DNA of 64,000 bases. It comes from Rhodobacter sp. SGA-6-6. GTDB lineage: Bacteria; Pseudomonadota; Alphaproteobacteria; Rhodobacterales; Rhodobacteraceae. The notes under the pieces were generated by a model. That model made no database searches, was not told the origin of the DNA, and saw nothing but the letters and a program-made list of their open reading frames with translations. The position numbers and the translations under genes are program-made. Position 1 is the stretch's first letter. Each line of letters opens with the position of its first letter. This document shows, piece after piece, positions 1-11,947 of the stretch. The DNA is taken from assembly GCF_011043545.1 (NCBI RefSeq), contig NZ_JAAKGP010000003.1, forward strand, positions 62,001 through 126,000, in the 5' to 3' direction.

Positions 1-82
1 TGAGAGAGGTCTTTTCCAGCGCTTTCAAGATCTTGGGCGAAAGGCCGAGGGCGTCGAAAGTGGTCATGTCCGTTCCGTTCAT
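1..82 (-). CDS. DEAD-box RNA helicase, N-terminal fragment (cut by window edge)
   Basis: Only the first codons are inside the window; the gene runs leftward off the edge. The reverse strand from 82 reads MNGTDMTTFDALGLSPKILK and then continues to the edge. This matches the start of the RhlE-like DEAD-box helicases: an aromatic residue, then LGLSP and an ILKAL helix that precede the Q motif. ATG codons at 82 and 67 are both usable; 67 gives the more family-like start (MTTFDALGL). These proteins unwind RNA duplexes with ATP in ribosome assembly and RNA decay. The catalytic motifs lie outside the window, so the assignment rests on the N-terminus alone. Confidence 0.7.
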   Translation of the reverse strand, partial: MNGTDMTTFDALGLSPKILKALEKTSL

Positions 83-294
83 CAAAGGGACGTGCGCCCT
101 CGCTCCCGGAGAATTCCGGTAGCCGTGCGCGCCGTCGGCGCCCCTGCGTGATGGTGGGAACCTTTGTCCGGGCCTTCTGGATGCTCACGCGGCACGGGCT
201 TCGGACTGGCGGGATGTGGGGGATGGGGGCAGGGATGTCAAGCGGGGGATGCGTGGCGGGTTGCGGCAATGCAAAGGCGGTGTAGGGTGACGAC

Positions 295-513
295 ATGAAA
301 CCCCGCGCCCGCATCACTCTCCGGCTGTCACCGTCCTTGAAGCGGGCCGCTGAGGATTTCGCGGCAAAGGACGGTGTGCCGGTGAGCCGATATATCGCGC
401 AAGCTCTGGCCGAGAAGGTCGGGTCGAGTGGGGCCGCGGAGTTCTTTGCCGAGCGGGGCAAGAACGGCGATCCCGAGCACGCGATTGCCTTTCTGGAAAG
501 CCGACCGGAGTGA
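295..513 (+). CDS. ribbon-helix-helix (HicB/Arc-like) small protein
   Basis: 72 residues. The N-terminal half (about 5-42) has the Arc/MetJ ribbon-helix-helix pattern: a basic beta-strand RITLRLSPSL, a helix KRAAEDFAAKDG, then PVSRYIAQALAEKV. Such proteins dimerise and bind DNA, often as antitoxins or plasmid/phage-type repressors. The C-terminal 25 residues are acidic and could be a toxin-binding tail. No toxin gene is adjacent: upstream is the start of a divergent helicase gene, and downstream is the convergent 3' end of carB. An orphan antitoxin or a stand-alone regulator both fit. The start is the ATG at 295; the ribosome-binding site is weak. Confidence 0.6.
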   Translation: MKPRARITLRLSPSLKRAAEDFAAKDGVPVSRYIAQALAEKVGSSGAAEFFAERGKNGDPEHAIAFLESRPE

Positions 514-568
514 GGGGATCGCCCTCGCGTTGCGGCCGGCCCTCGTTCCCTCGTTCCGTCCGGCACTG

Positions 569-591
569 AAAACGCTCCACCGGAGCGTTTT
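569..591. terminator. bidirectional intrinsic terminator between the RHH gene and carB
   Basis: A perfect inverted repeat AAAACGCTCC-ACC-GGAGCGTTTT lies between two convergent genes. Read from either strand, a GC-containing stem ends in a run of four T, so it can serve both the 72-residue protein (stop at 513) and carB (stop at 620). A second small palindrome, CCCCGGC-AAG-GCCGGGG at 594-610, follows it. Confidence 0.7.
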
Positions 592-619
592 CGCCCCGGC
601 AAGGCCGGGGGGCCTTACC

Positions 620-3991
<3,372 letters not shown>

Positions 3992-4082
3992 CGGATTCTC
4001 CATCGGGCAAGCGGGCGGCGGGCAAATTGGCGGGGTTATAGACCGAAGGGGCGGAGGCGCAAGGGGCAAACGGGCGGGCTTT

Positions 4083-4142
4083 CCGGCAGCCGCCGGGGGC
4101 GCTTCGCCCCCCGGACCCCCAGAGAGTATTTGCGCCAAGATG
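4083..4142 (-). repeat. Family A half-element upstream of carB
   Basis: A GC hairpin (CCGGGGGCG...CGCCCCCCGG, 4092-4113) is followed by ACCCCC and the GAGTATTT variant of the GGATATTT edge at 4128-4141. The second arm of the palindrome is missing. Read on the minus strand it goes AAATACTC, G-run, hairpin, then about 100 bp to the carB start. The same order is seen before argF and before the enolase-superfamily gene at 47393. The remaining 3992-4243 intergenic DNA shows no other feature except the ribosome-binding site of pabB. Confidence 0.6.
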
Positions 4143-4243
4143 AAGGGGCAGGGCCGTCGCAATCCGGGTCGCGTCGGTCGGGAAAGGCTCTGGTGCGGGG
4201 GGCTTGGGCGGCGTAATGCGGGGACGAGACAAGGGGGCGCGCA

Positions 4244-5383
4244 GTGATCCTTCTGGAACATGGACCGACGGGCCGGCCGGCGCTGTTCGCAGCGCCGCGC
4301 GAGATCGTTGCCGCCCATGCGCCGGGGCAGGTGGCGCGCGCGCTGGCCCGGACCGAGGCGGCGCGGGCGGGGGGCGCCTGGGTCGCCGGCTATATCGCCT
4401 ACGAGGCGGGCTATGCGCTGGAGCCGCGCCTGCGGCCGCTGATGCCGCGGCGGCGGGCGGGGCCGCTGGTGCTGCTGGGGGTCTTCGACGGGCCGCAGGC
4501 CGCGGGGCCGGCGCTGGAGCGGGCGGCGGCGGAGGGCCGGGCGACCGCGATGACCGCGCCCGAGCCGCTGGTCGGCCGCCGCGCCTATGGCACCGCCGCG
4601 CGGCGGGTCTTCGACTATATCGCCGCGGGCGATTGCTATCAGGTCAACCTGACCTTCCCGATGGCGGCGCGGCTGGTGTCGGGCACTCCCCTGGGCCTTT
4701 ACGGCGCCTTCCGGCGCACCGGGGCGGTGGGGCACGGGGCCTATGTCGACCTTGGGCAGGGGCCGGTGGTGGTGTCGCGCAGCCCGGAGTTGTTCTTCCG
4801 CACCGAAGCCGGGGGCCGGATCGAGACGCGGCCGATGAAGGGCACCCGCCCGCGTGGGGCGGATGCGGTGGAAGATGCGGCGCTGGTCGCCGATCTGGCG
4901 GCTTCGGTGAAGGACCGGGCCGAGAACCTGATGATCGTCGATCTGCTGCGCAACGACATCTCGCGGCTGGCGCAGGTGGGGACGGTGAAGGTGCCTGCGC
5001 TCTACGCCATCGAGACCTATGCCACGGTCCACCAGATGACCTCGACGGTGGAGGGGGTGCTGGCGACGCCCGCCACCCTGCCCGGGCTGATGCAGGCGCT
5101 GTTCCCCTGCGGCTCGGTCACCGGCGCGCCGAAGATCCGGGCGATGGAGATCATCCGGCAGGTCGAGCGCCACCCCCGCGGCGTCTATTGCGGCGCGGTG
5201 GGGTGGATGTCGCCCGAAGGGGCGGCGGATTTCTCGGTGGCGATCCGCACGCTGTCGGTGACGGGCGACCGGATCGTGATGAACGTGGGCGGCGGGCTGA
5301 CGCATGGCTCGACCGTCGCGGGCGAATGGGAGGAGGCGCTGTGGAAAGCGCGCTTCGTGAAGGCGGCGGTGCGCCGGGGCTGA
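4244..5383 (+). CDS. pabB: aminodeoxychorismate synthase component I
   Basis: 379 residues, GTG start at 4244 preceded by AAGGGGG at 4231-4237. It converts chorismate and ammonia to 4-amino-4-deoxychorismate in p-aminobenzoate/folate synthesis. Family motifs in order: [69 protein letters not shown]. The lysine in PMKGT is diagnostic of PabB; anthranilate synthase has alanine there. It lacks a fused glutaminase and is shorter than E. coli PabB (453), because the N-terminal lobe is reduced, as in other Rhodobacterales. It overlaps the downstream pabC-type gene, so the two should be translated together. Confidence 0.93.
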   Translation: MILLEHGPTGRPALFAAPREIVAAHAPGQVARALARTEAARAGGAWVAGYIAYEAGYALEPRLRPLMPRRRAGPLVLLGVFDGPQAAGPALERAAAEGRATAMTAPEPLVGRRAYGTAARRVFDYIAAGDCYQVNLTFPMAARLVSGTPLGLYGAFRRTGAVGHGAYVDLGQGPVVVSRSPELFFRTEAGGRIETRPMKGTRPRGADAVEDAALVADLAASVKDRAENLMIVDLLRNDISRLAQVGTVKVPALYAIETYATVHQMTSTVEGVLATPATLPGLMQALFPCGSVTGAPKIRAMEIIRQVERHPRGVYCGAVGWMSPEGAADFSVAIRTLSVTGDRIVMNVGGGLTHGSTVAGEWEEALWKARFVKAAVRRG

Positions 5384-5949
5384 GGTTGATCGAGACGATG
5401 CTGTGGGATGGCGCGGCGGCTCCGCGTTGGCCGCTGCATCTGGCGCGGCTGCGGCGGTCTGCGGCCCTGCTGGGGTGGAAACGCCCGGAGGTGGCGCCCG
5501 CGGGGCCGGACCACCCGGCGCGGCTGCGGCTGACGCTGGGGCGCGCTGGCGATGCGGTCTGGGAGGTGCATCCGCTGCCGGCTGCAAAGGCGGAATGGCG
5601 CCTCGGACTGGCGGGCGAGCGGGTGTTTTCCGGCGATCCCTGGCTTTCGGTGAAATCCACCCGGCGCGGCACCTATGACCGCGCCCGGGCGGCCCTGCCC
5701 GAGGGGCTGGACGAGGTGGTCTTCCTTAACGAGCGCGGCGAGGCGACCGAGGGCACCATCACCAACCTCTTCTTCGACCGCGGGCAGGGGATGCGGACGC
5801 CGCCCTTGTCCTGCGGCCTCCTGCCCGGGGTGCTGCGGGCGGAGCTGGCCTGTCCCGAAGAGGTGCTGAGGCCGGAAGACCTGCCGAAGGTGCGGCTCTG
5901 GGTCGGCAATGCCCTGCGCGGACTGATCCCGGCGGTCTGGGTCGGCTGA
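5341..5949 (+). CDS. pabC: aminodeoxychorismate lyase-type class IV aminotransferase
   Basis: 202 residues. The start chosen is GTG at 5341, inside the pabB coding end (43-nt overlap in another frame), because family members begin with a short ES-L-EG segment before LIETMLWDG; a later ATG at 5398 would remove this. PLP lysine is in [10 protein letters not shown]; the substrate loop [11 protein letters not shown] and the C-terminal [10 protein letters not shown] motif are typical of 4-amino-4-deoxychorismate lyase, which releases pyruvate and p-aminobenzoate. The arrangement right after pabB fixes the function better than sequence alone, since branched-chain and D-amino-acid aminotransferases share the fold. 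Confidence 0.85.
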   Translation: MESALREGGGAPGLRLIETMLWDGAAAPRWPLHLARLRRSAALLGWKRPEVAPAGPDHPARLRLTLGRAGDAVWEVHPLPAAKAEWRLGLAGERVFSGDPWLSVKSTRRGTYDRARAALPEGLDEVVFLNERGEATEGTITNLFFDRGQGMRTPPLSCGLLPGVLRAELACPEEVLRPEDLPKVRLWVGNALRGLIPAVWVG

Positions 5950-6094
5950 GCGCGCTTGTCGTCGCATTCCATGCGCTCCTCGCCGGGGCAATCCGACGAG
6001 CGGTCGAAGACCGACGAGGAGGCGGGCTTGACTTCGCGCGGACGCGGGGGTCTATCGGCGCGATGGAATTTCTGCCCTCGGAAGGGGACTGACG

Positions 6095-7873
6095 ATGCAT
6101 GTCTACCGCAGCCATACCTGTGCGGCGCTGAACAAGGCCCATGTGGGCGAAACCGTGCGGCTTTCCGGCTGGGTCCACCGGGTGCGCGACCATGGCGGGG
6201 TGCTGTTCATCGACCTGCGCGACCATTACGGCATCACCCAGGTGCTCTGCGACGGCGATTCCGACGCCTTCAAGGCGATGGAGAAGGTGCGGGCCGAATG
6301 GGTGATCCGCATCGACGGGCGGGTGAAGGCCCGCGACGCCTCTCTCGTGAACGCCAAGATCCCCACCGGAGAGATCGAGGTCTATGTCACCGGGCTGGAA
6401 GTCCTGGGCCAGGCCGAGGAACTGCCGCTGCCGGTCTTCGGCGAGCTGGACTACCCCGAGGAGACCCGGCTGACCTACCGCTTCCTCGACCTGCGGCGCG
6501 AGACCATGCATCAGAACATGATGCTGCGGTCCAATGTCGTGCGCTGGCTGCGGAACAAGATGTGGGATCAGGGCTTCAACGAATTCCAGACCCCGATCAT
6601 CACCGCCTCGTCGCCGGAGGGCGCCCGCGACTTCCTGGTGCCGTCCCGCCTGCACCCCGGCAAGTTCTACGCCCTGCCGCAGGCGCCGCAGCAGTTCAAG
6701 CAGCTGATCATGGTGGCGGGCTTCGACCGCTACTTCCAGATCGCCCCCTGCTTCCGCGACGAGGACCCGCGGGCGGACCGCAGCCCGACCGATTTCTACC
6801 AGTTGGACATCGAGATGTCCTTCGTCGAGCAGGAGGATGTCTTCGCCGCCGTGCAGCCGGTGCTGCAAGGCCTGTTCGAGACCTTCGGCAACGGTCGCAA
6901 GGTCCATGCCGACTGGCCGCGCATCGCCTACCGCGACGCGCTGAAATGGTATGGCTCCGACAAGCCCGACCTGCGCAACCCGATCAAGATGCAGGATGTG
7001 AGCGAACATTTCCGCGGCTCCGGCTTCGCCATCTTCGCCAACCTGCTGCAGAACGAAGGCACCGAGGTCCGCGCCATCCCGGCGCCCACCGGCGGCAGCC
7101 GCAAGTTCGCCGACCGGATGAACGCCTTCGCGCAGAAGGAAGGCCTGCCGGGCATGGGCTACATCTTCTGGCGCAAGGCCGAAGACGGCAGCACCGAAGC
7201 GGCCGGCCCCATCGCCAAGGCCATCGGGGCGGAGCGGACCGAGGCTCTGCGCGTGGAGCTGGGGCTGAAGGAAGGCGATGCCGTCTTCTTCCTGGCCGGC
7301 AAGCCGGAGGCCTTCGAGGCGGTCGCCGGCAAGGCCCGCAACGAGATCGGCAACGAGCTGGGCCTGACCGAGAAGGACAGCTTCCGCTTCGCCTGGATCG
7401 TCGATTTCCCGATGTATGAGAAGACCGACGAGGGCAAGATCGACTTCTCCCACAACCCGTTCTCGATGCCGCAGGGCGGGATGCAGGCGCTGGAGGGCGA
7501 TCCGCTGCAGGTCTACGCCTACCAGTATGACCTGGCCTGCAACGGCTATGAGGTCATCTCGGGCGGCATCCGCAACCACAAGCCCGAGATCATGTATCGG
7601 GCCTTTGAACTCGCCGGATACCCGAACGAAGAGGTCGACAAGCGCTTCGGCGGCATGGTCAAGGCGTTCAAATACGGCGCCCCCCCGCACGGCGGCTGCG
7701 CGGCGGGGATCGACCGGCTGGTGATGCTGCTGGCGGACACGACGAACATCCGCGAGGTCATCATGTTCCCGATGAACCAGCGCGCCGAGGACCTGCTGAT
7801 GAACGCCCCTTCGGAGCCGACCCTGCAACAGCTGCGCGAGCTGAACCTGCGGGTGGTGCCGAAGGAAAGCTGA
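6095..7873 (+). CDS. aspS: aspartyl-tRNA synthetase
   Basis: 592 residues, the bacterial length. It charges tRNA-Asp (and possibly tRNA-Asn in a non-discriminating form). Domains: N-terminal OB-fold anticodon binding (1-110, [23 protein letters not shown]), class II motif 1 region [10 protein letters not shown], motif 2 [10 protein letters not shown], the bacterial GAD insertion in the middle, and motif 3 GIDRLVMLL near residue 540. [13 protein letters not shown] is the typical active-site loop. The stop shares one base with the start of the next gene (TGATG), so the DUF1993 gene is probably translationally coupled. Confidence 0.97.
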   Translation: MHVYRSHTCAALNKAHVGETVRLSGWVHRVRDHGGVLFIDLRDHYGITQVLCDGDSDAFKAMEKVRAEWVIRIDGRVKARDASLVNAKIPTGEIEVYVTGLEVLGQAEELPLPVFGELDYPEETRLTYRFLDLRRETMHQNMMLRSNVVRWLRNKMWDQGFNEFQTPIITASSPEGARDFLVPSRLHPGKFYALPQAPQQFKQLIMVAGFDRYFQIAPCFRDEDPRADRSPTDFYQLDIEMSFVEQEDVFAAVQPVLQGLFETFGNGRKVHADWPRIAYRDALKWYGSDKPDLRNPIKMQDVSEHFRGSGFAIFANLLQNEGTEVRAIPAPTGGSRKFADRMNAFAQKEGLPGMGYIFWRKAEDGSTEAAGPIAKAIGAERTEALRVELGLKEGDAVFFLAGKPEAFEAVAGKARNEIGNELGLTEKDSFRFAWIVDFPMYEKTDEGKIDFSHNPFSMPQGGMQALEGDPLQVYAYQYDLACNGYEVISGGIRNHKPEIMYRAFELAGYPNEEVDKRFGGMVKAFKYGAPPHGGCAAGIDRLVMLLADTTNIREVIMFPMNQRAEDLLMNAPSEPTLQQLRELNLRVVPKES

Positions 7874-8340
7874 TGTATCAGGCTTCGGTCCCCGTCTTCC
7901 GCCACTACCTGTCGCGCATCAGCGACATCGTGGCGGTGGCGGGGCCGGATGCGCTGGACGCGCAGATCGCCGACGCCTTCCCCGCCCGCAGCCAGTTCGC
8001 CATCGCCGCCGGCCTGTCGCTCAGCGTGACCTGCCTGCTGATCGGCCGCGAGGTGCCCGACCTGCCCGAGGGCCTCGGCCCGCGGCTGGCGGTGGCCCGC
8101 GCGACCCTGGGCTCGATGAAGCCGGCGGAGTTCGAGGGGGCGGAGACGCGACTCATCAGCCATCGCGCCGGGTTCGCCGATGTCGACCAGACCGGCGAGC
8201 AGTTCCTCCACCTCTTCGGCCTGCCGAACTTCTTCTTCCACATGACCATGGGCTATGCCGCGCTGCGGGCGGCCGGAGTGCCGCTCGGCAAGGAGGATTT
8301 CGACGGCATCCATTCCTACCCGAAGGATTTCCGCTTCTGA
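7873..8340 (+). CDS. DUF1993 family protein
   Basis: 155 residues starting one base inside the aspS stop codon. The family has a four-helix DinB-like look and no established activity. The C-terminal signature is present: GLPNFFFHMTMGYAALRAAGVPLGKEDF. A paralogue with the same signature (PQFFFHMTTAYNILRHNGVELGKADF) lies at 30457-30957 on the other strand. Its place behind aspS says nothing clear about function. Confidence 0.8.
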   Translation: MYQASVPVFRHYLSRISDIVAVAGPDALDAQIADAFPARSQFAIAAGLSLSVTCLLIGREVPDLPEGLGPRLAVARATLGSMKPAEFEGAETRLISHRAGFADVDQTGEQFLHLFGLPNFFFHMTMGYAALRAAGVPLGKEDFDGIHSYPKDFRF

Positions 8341-8402
8341 ACCGGGACTTGCGGCCCCCGTCCCGCCCGCATAGCCTGCGCCAAAGGCCGGGAGGACGGG
8401 AC

Positions 8403-9116
8403 GTGGGCGACGAGGCGAGACTGGGCCGCGAGGTGAAGGACTGGGTGCCGCCGCCGCGGCCGGGGCATGACCCGATGGAGGGCCGCGCGGTCCGGCTGGA
8501 GCCGCTGAACGCCGACGCCCATGCCGCCGACCTGCACCGCGCCTTCGCCGGGCACGACTCGCTCTGGGACTACATGGCCTACGGCCCCTTCGTCTCGGCC
8601 GGGGCCTATCACCGCTGGGCGAAGGAGCGCGAGGCGGCCGAGGACCCGCGCTTCTTCGTGCTGCGCGACCGGGCCACGGGGCATTGCGGCGGCATCGCCA
8701 GCTACCTGCGGATCGCGCCGGAGGCGGGGTCGATCGAGGTCGGCCATATCTGCATCGCGCCGGAGATGCAGAAGGGCCTCGCCGCGACCGAGGCGATGGG
8801 ACTGATGATGGACTGGGCCTTCCGCGCCGGCTACCGCCGCTACGAATGGAAGTGCAACGCGCTGAACCTGGCCTCGCGGCGGGCGGCGCAGCGGTTGGGG
8901 TTCAGCTACGAGGGGGTGTTCCGCAACCATCTGGTGGTGAAGGGCCGCAACCGCGACACCGCCTGGTTCGCGGTGACCTGCGAGGACTGGCCGGCGCTGT
9001 CGGAAGCCTTCCGCGCCTGGCTGGCGCCGGAGAACTTCGACTCCGCGGGCCGCCAGAAGGAACGCCTGTCCGACCTGACCCGGCTGACCCGCTACGCCGC
9101 CGACCCGGCGCTCTGA
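8403..9116 (+). CDS. GNAT family N-acetyltransferase (RimJ/RimL-like)
   Basis: 237 residues from a GTG at 8403 with GGGAGGACGGG just upstream; an ATG-started longer frame from 8349 lacks a ribosome-binding site. The layout follows the large GNAT subgroup related to RimL: an N-terminal GRAVRLEPL strand, the SIEVGHICIAPEMQKG acetyl-CoA loop region (about 110-130), RYEWKCNALNLASRRAAQRLGF (typical N-x-x-S-R-x-A-x-x-x-G-F), and a C-terminal extension. These enzymes transfer acetyl groups to protein N-termini, antibiotics or small amines; the substrate here is unknown. It may be transcribed with aspS. Confidence 0.85.
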   Translation: MGDEARLGREVKDWVPPPRPGHDPMEGRAVRLEPLNADAHAADLHRAFAGHDSLWDYMAYGPFVSAGAYHRWAKEREAAEDPRFFVLRDRATGHCGGIASYLRIAPEAGSIEVGHICIAPEMQKGLAATEAMGLMMDWAFRAGYRRYEWKCNALNLASRRAAQRLGFSYEGVFRNHLVVKGRNRDTAWFAVTCEDWPALSEAFRAWLAPENFDSAGRQKERLSDLTRLTRYAADPAL

Positions 9117-9379
9117 CCCCTGCGGTTGCCGAATCGAGCGCCTTGCGGCGCGAGCCTTTCGTCTCGCCTCTGCGCGCAAGCGCGCAACCGGCTCGGGCGT
9201 GCCTCCGGCGGGGATATTTGGGGGCAGGTGAAAGGGAAGAAGCGCGCCTCTCCATTTCACCTGCCTCAAATATCCTCGGGGGGTGCGACCATGGTTGCGC
9301 CATTGGTTCGAGCAACCAATGGTCGCGGTGGGGGCGAAGCGCCCCCGGTTCCGACAGTCGCCGCAAGGACCTCCGCGGA
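9117..9379. repeat. Family A composite palindromic repeat (alpha-beta form)
   Basis: Fills the gap between two convergent genes. The core palindrome is at 9212-9275: left arm GGATATTTGGGGGCAGGTGA and right arm TTTCACCTGCCTCAAATATC, around a 21-nt centre. On the left is the alpha flank (GCAACCGGCTCGGG then GCCTCCGGCGG); on the right is the beta flank with a G-run. To the right again are two more hairpins: CCATTGGTT-N5-AACCAATGG (9300-9322) and a GGGGGC/GCCCCC stem near 9331-9347. No open frame in it looks like a gene. Confidence 0.7.
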
Positions 9380-9625
9380 TCAGGGTTTCGGCCGGCGGTC
9401 CAGCCGGTAGCTGCCCTCGGGCAGGTCCAGCGCGGCGGCGAGGTCGGCCAGTTGTGCCAGCGACAGGGTGATCTGCTGGCTGTCGCCGCTGTCGGGGTCG
9501 AACTGCTCGACCGTCACGCAATCCTCGAAGGCCGAGATGGTGATATCGCCCTGCAGCGGCAGGTCGCCGCCCTCGTCGACCAGGGTGATGACGGTGGCGT
9601 CGAATTCGTGCTCGATGGTGAACAT
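9380..9625 (-). CDS. conserved hypothetical small acidic protein
   Basis: 81 residues, rich in Asp/Glu (MFTIEHEFDATVITLVDEGG...). Alternating hydrophobic residues suggest a mostly beta N-terminal half followed by one helix (LSLAQLADLAAALDL). No known catalytic motif or signal peptide. Regular G/C third positions and absence of internal stops on this strand support real coding. It stands alone, ending against a Family A repeat and divergent from the M48 lipoprotein gene. Confidence 0.65.
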   Translation of the reverse strand: MFTIEHEFDATVITLVDEGGDLPLQGDITISAFEDCVTVEQFDPDSGDSQQITLSLAQLADLAAALDLPEGSYRLDRRPKP

Positions 9626-9750
9626 GCGGGCAGCCTAGCCGCCATGGCGGGGGCGTTCAACGGATTCGTCCCGCTGACGCCTGCGTGAGCGGGGCTTCCG
9701 CCCGCCCGGCCGGGGCTGATAGGGTCGGCGCGACCAACCGGAACCTGTCG

Positions 9751-10446
9751 ATGATCCCTCGTCCCCTTGCCGCCCTGCTGGCCGCGCTTGCGCTTTCCGC
9801 CTGCGTCGCCCCCGCCCCGCCGCTGACCCCGACCGCCCCGGTTCCCGGCGGCGCGGCGGAGCGCTTCGTCGCCGTCTCCGCCCGGGTCGAGCCGGTGGCC
9901 GAGGCGCTCTGCCGGTCGCTGCGCCGCGGGCCGGCCAACTGCGACATCCAGATCGCGGTCGACGACCGGCCCGGCCAGCAGCCGAACGCCTTCCAGACAT
10001 TGGACGGCAGCGGACGGCCCTATGTCGTCTTCACCCTCTCGCTGATCGAACTGGCGCAGAGCGCCGACGAGCTGGCCTTCGTCATGGGCCACGAGGCGGC
10101 GCATCACGTCGCCGGCCACATCCCCCGGCGCGAGGAAAGCGCCCGCACCGGCGCGATCCTCGCCGGGATGCTGGCCGCCGCCTCGGGCCTGTCCACCGAG
10201 GAGGTGCGGCAGGCGCAGGGCATCGGCGCCAGCATCGGCGCGCAGCGCTATTCGCAGGACTTCGAGCTGGAGGCCGATGCCCTGGGCGCCGAGATCGCGC
10301 TGCGGGCGGGATTCGATCCGGTCGCCGGCGCCCGGTTCTTCGACCGGCTGCCCGATCCGGGCCAGGGCTTCCTCAACACCCATCCGCCGAACGCGATGCG
10401 CAAGCAGGTGGTGGCCGAGACCGTCCGCCGCCTGACCGGCAGCTGA
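9751..10446 (+). CDS. M48 family metalloprotease, predicted lipoprotein
   Basis: 231 residues from the ATG at 9751. A signal peptide ends in the lipobox LSAC (Cys18), so the enzyme should be anchored in the envelope and face the periplasm. The zinc-protease motif HEAAHH is at about 114-119 and the third ligand region FELEAD near 171-176, both in M48 order. It resembles the small single-domain M48 lipoproteins (LoiP/YcaL-like) that degrade misassembled envelope proteins. No TPR domain is present. The stop is only 6 bp from an FNR box that belongs to the next gene. Confidence 0.88.
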   Translation: MIPRPLAALLAALALSACVAPAPPLTPTAPVPGGAAERFVAVSARVEPVAEALCRSLRRGPANCDIQIAVDDRPGQQPNAFQTLDGSGRPYVVFTLSLIELAQSADELAFVMGHEAAHHVAGHIPRREESARTGAILAGMLAAASGLSTEEVRQAQGIGASIGAQRYSQDFELEADALGAEIALRAGFDPVAGARFFDRLPDPGQGFLNTHPPNAMRKQVVAETVRRLTGS

Positions 10447-10452
10447 GCCGGC

Positions 10453-10466
10453 TTGATCTGCATCAA
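10453..10466 (+). promoter_or_regulatory. FNR/FnrL binding site
   Basis: TTGATCTGCATCAA is a perfect match to the FNR consensus TTGAT-N4-ATCAA. Its centre is about 80 bp upstream of the DUF6455 start. With FNR activation at -41.5 the transcript would begin near 10501. The site implies oxygen-responsive control, probably by FnrL in this group. Confidence 0.75.
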
Positions 10467-10539
10467 GGCCCCCGGCCCCGGCCGCTGGCACCCTGTGCCG
10501 GACCGAAGCCCGGGGGCGCGACCCCGGAAGGAGAGGCCG

Positions 10540-10794
10540 ATGCTTGGATATCCCGAAGCCCCGCGCGCCTGGTGGCTGACCCGCGGCATGGCGCGGCTGG
10601 TCGGCGTGAACCTGCCGCAGGCGGTGGTGGACGGCTGGCTGTCCCGCGAGGAACTGGCCGCGCTGGTGATGCGCTGCGAGAAATGCACCTGCCACGGCCG
10701 CTGCGACAGCTGGCTGGCGCAGTCGGGCGATGCCCATGGCCTACCCGGCTTCTGCCCCAACAAGCCGGGGCTGGAGGCGCTGGCGCCGAACTGA
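10540..10794 (+). CDS. DUF6455 family Cys-rich small protein
   Basis: 84 residues, start at 10540 with the strong site GGAAGGAGAGG. The C-terminal half carries Cys46, Cys49, Cys51, Cys55 and Cys72 in a C-x2-C-x-C-H-G-x-C pattern plus a distal FCPN, which looks like a metal or Fe-S ligand set. No signal peptide. Homologues in Rhodobacterales are annotated DUF6455 with no known role. The perfect FNR box upstream suggests expression at low oxygen. Function unknown; a small redox or metal-binding protein is an inference. Confidence 0.8.
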   Translation: MLGYPEAPRAWWLTRGMARLVGVNLPQAVVDGWLSREELAALVMRCEKCTCHGRCDSWLAQSGDAHGLPGFCPNKPGLEALAPN

Positions 10795-10834
10795 GGCCGG
10801 TTGACCGCGCCGCCCTCCGCGGCGACAAGGCGGC

Positions 10835-11209
10835 ATGATCCGCATCGACGATGTCCTGCGCGACCGCGGCTCGCGCTATGCCGTCTCGGGCGGTCCCGTG
10901 GGCGAAAGTCCGGGGGGCCGCGCCGGGGCCGAGGCCTTCGTCGCCGCGCTGAAGCGCGAGAAGCGCTTCGCCAAGGCCACCCACAACAGCTGGGCGATGA
11001 TCTCTTCGGCCGAAGGCCCGCTGAAGAACGACGATGGCGAAAGCGGCGCCGGCGCGGTGATCCTGCGGATGCTGGAGCGCGAGGGGCTGGCCGATTTCGT
11101 CGTTGTGGTCACCCGCTGGTATGGCGGGGTGCATCTCGGCGGCGACCGCTTCGCCCATGTCGTGACCTGCGTGCGCGCGCTTCTCGACGTGCGGCGGGCG
11201 GGCGGCTAG
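10835..11209 (+). CDS. IMPACT/YigZ-type (UPF0029) protein
   Basis: 124 residues covering only the UPF0029 domain: RFAKATHNSWAMI, the charged GPLKNDDGESGAGAVILRML loop, and VVVTRWYGGVHLGGDRF. E. coli YigZ is about 200 residues because it has an extra C-terminal domain (DUF1949), missing here. IMPACT proteins in eukaryotes modulate Gcn2; the bacterial role is not settled. The gene sits 40 bp after the DUF6455 stop. Confidence 0.85.
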   Translation: MIRIDDVLRDRGSRYAVSGGPVGESPGGRAGAEAFVAALKREKRFAKATHNSWAMISSAEGPLKNDDGESGAGAVILRMLEREGLADFVVVVTRWYGGVHLGGDRFAHVVTCVRALLDVRRAGG

Positions 11210-11239
11210 GCTCCTCCCCGGGGGAAGGGGAGGGCCGGA

Positions 11240-11599
11240 ATGGAATTCCTGCAATCGGAAGCGCGCCGCTTCTGGAACACCGTGGTCTGGAGCCGGGACG
11301 GCTGGCGCGCCGCCTGGGCCAGCGAGAAGACGCTGCGGCAATGGACGCTGGTCAACGCCGCCTCGGCCGCGCTGGCGTTTTCGCTGGAGATGACGCCGGG
11401 AGAGCGGGCGCTGATCCTGGCGCTCGGGCTCCTGGTGCTGGCGGCGGAACTCCTGAACACCGCGATCGAGGAGGCGGTGAACTACATCTCGACCGAGCAG
11501 CATCCGCTGGCCAGGAAGGCCAAGGACTGCGGCAGCGCCGGCGTGGCGCTGGCGGCGCTTGCGGGCGGGGTGGCCTGGGTGGTGGTGTTGGCGGGGTAG
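11240..11599 (+). CDS. dgkA: diacylglycerol kinase
   Basis: 119 residues, typical DgkA size. It phosphorylates diacylglycerol to phosphatidic acid in the inner membrane. Three hydrophobic segments are visible, and the catalytic signature ELLNTAIEEAVN (about 72-83) is followed by HPLARKAKDCGSAGV, which contains the conserved Lys/Asp pair. The ribosome-binding site GGGGAAGGGGAGG precedes the ATG. It is 30 bp from the IMPACT gene and may share its transcript. Confidence 0.95.
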   Translation: MEFLQSEARRFWNTVVWSRDGWRAAWASEKTLRQWTLVNAASAALAFSLEMTPGERALILALGLLVLAAELLNTAIEEAVNYISTEQHPLARKAKDCGSAGVALAALAGGVAWVVVLAG

Positions 11600-11643
11600 G
11601 GGTGCGGGGGTGATCCGTCCCTCGGGCCGCGGCCCTCTCCGCC

Positions 11644-11885
11644 CTACACCTCCTTGTGCGACCCGTCGCAGAAGGGCTTCCTCGCGCTCTGCTTGCAGCC
11701 GCAGAGCCAGACCTTCTTCGTCGCCTCGGCGGTGAACTTCAGCGGGGTGAAGCCGGTCGCCTTGTGGCTGCCGTCGCAATAGGGTTGCTTCTGCGACAGC
11801 CCGCAGGCGCACCAGAAATAGGTCTTCCCGGCCTCCACCTCCATCGGATAGGCGCCTTCTGGGCGATGTGAGGGATTTCGGTCAT
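11644..11885 (-). pseudogene. CDGSH iron-sulfur protein with an apparent 1-nt frameshift near its start
   Basis: The frame from 11844 encodes 66 residues with two CDGSH-type motifs: CACGLSQKQPYCDGSH and CGCKQSARKPFCDGSH. Each would bind a [2Fe-2S] cluster through three Cys and one His. The usual family start (M-x-x-x-x-IAQKAP then YP-VEVEAGKTY) is encoded in two frames: ATG at 11885 gives MTEIPHIAQKAP, and one missing base near 11850 shifts the frame before PMEVEAGKTY. Either the gene starts at the internal ATG at 11844 and makes a functional shortened protein, or this is a fresh frameshift or an assembly error. The cluster-binding part is intact. Confidence 0.6.
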
Positions 11886-11947
11886 GGCTGGCTCCTGCTG
11901 GCTCATGCCCGCAGGATGGGCCGGAGCCGGGAAGCGGTCAACCGCAG

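Noticed and set aside
295-513. Complete toxin-antitoxin pair
   Set aside because: Only the ribbon-helix-helix protein is present; no toxin-like frame is adjacent on the same strand.
3992-5587. N-terminal extension of the carB frame by over 500 codons
   Set aside because: The extra part is Arg/Pro/Ala-rich, covers pabB on the opposite strand, and is the typical antisense shadow of GC-rich coding; carB family homology begins at 3991.
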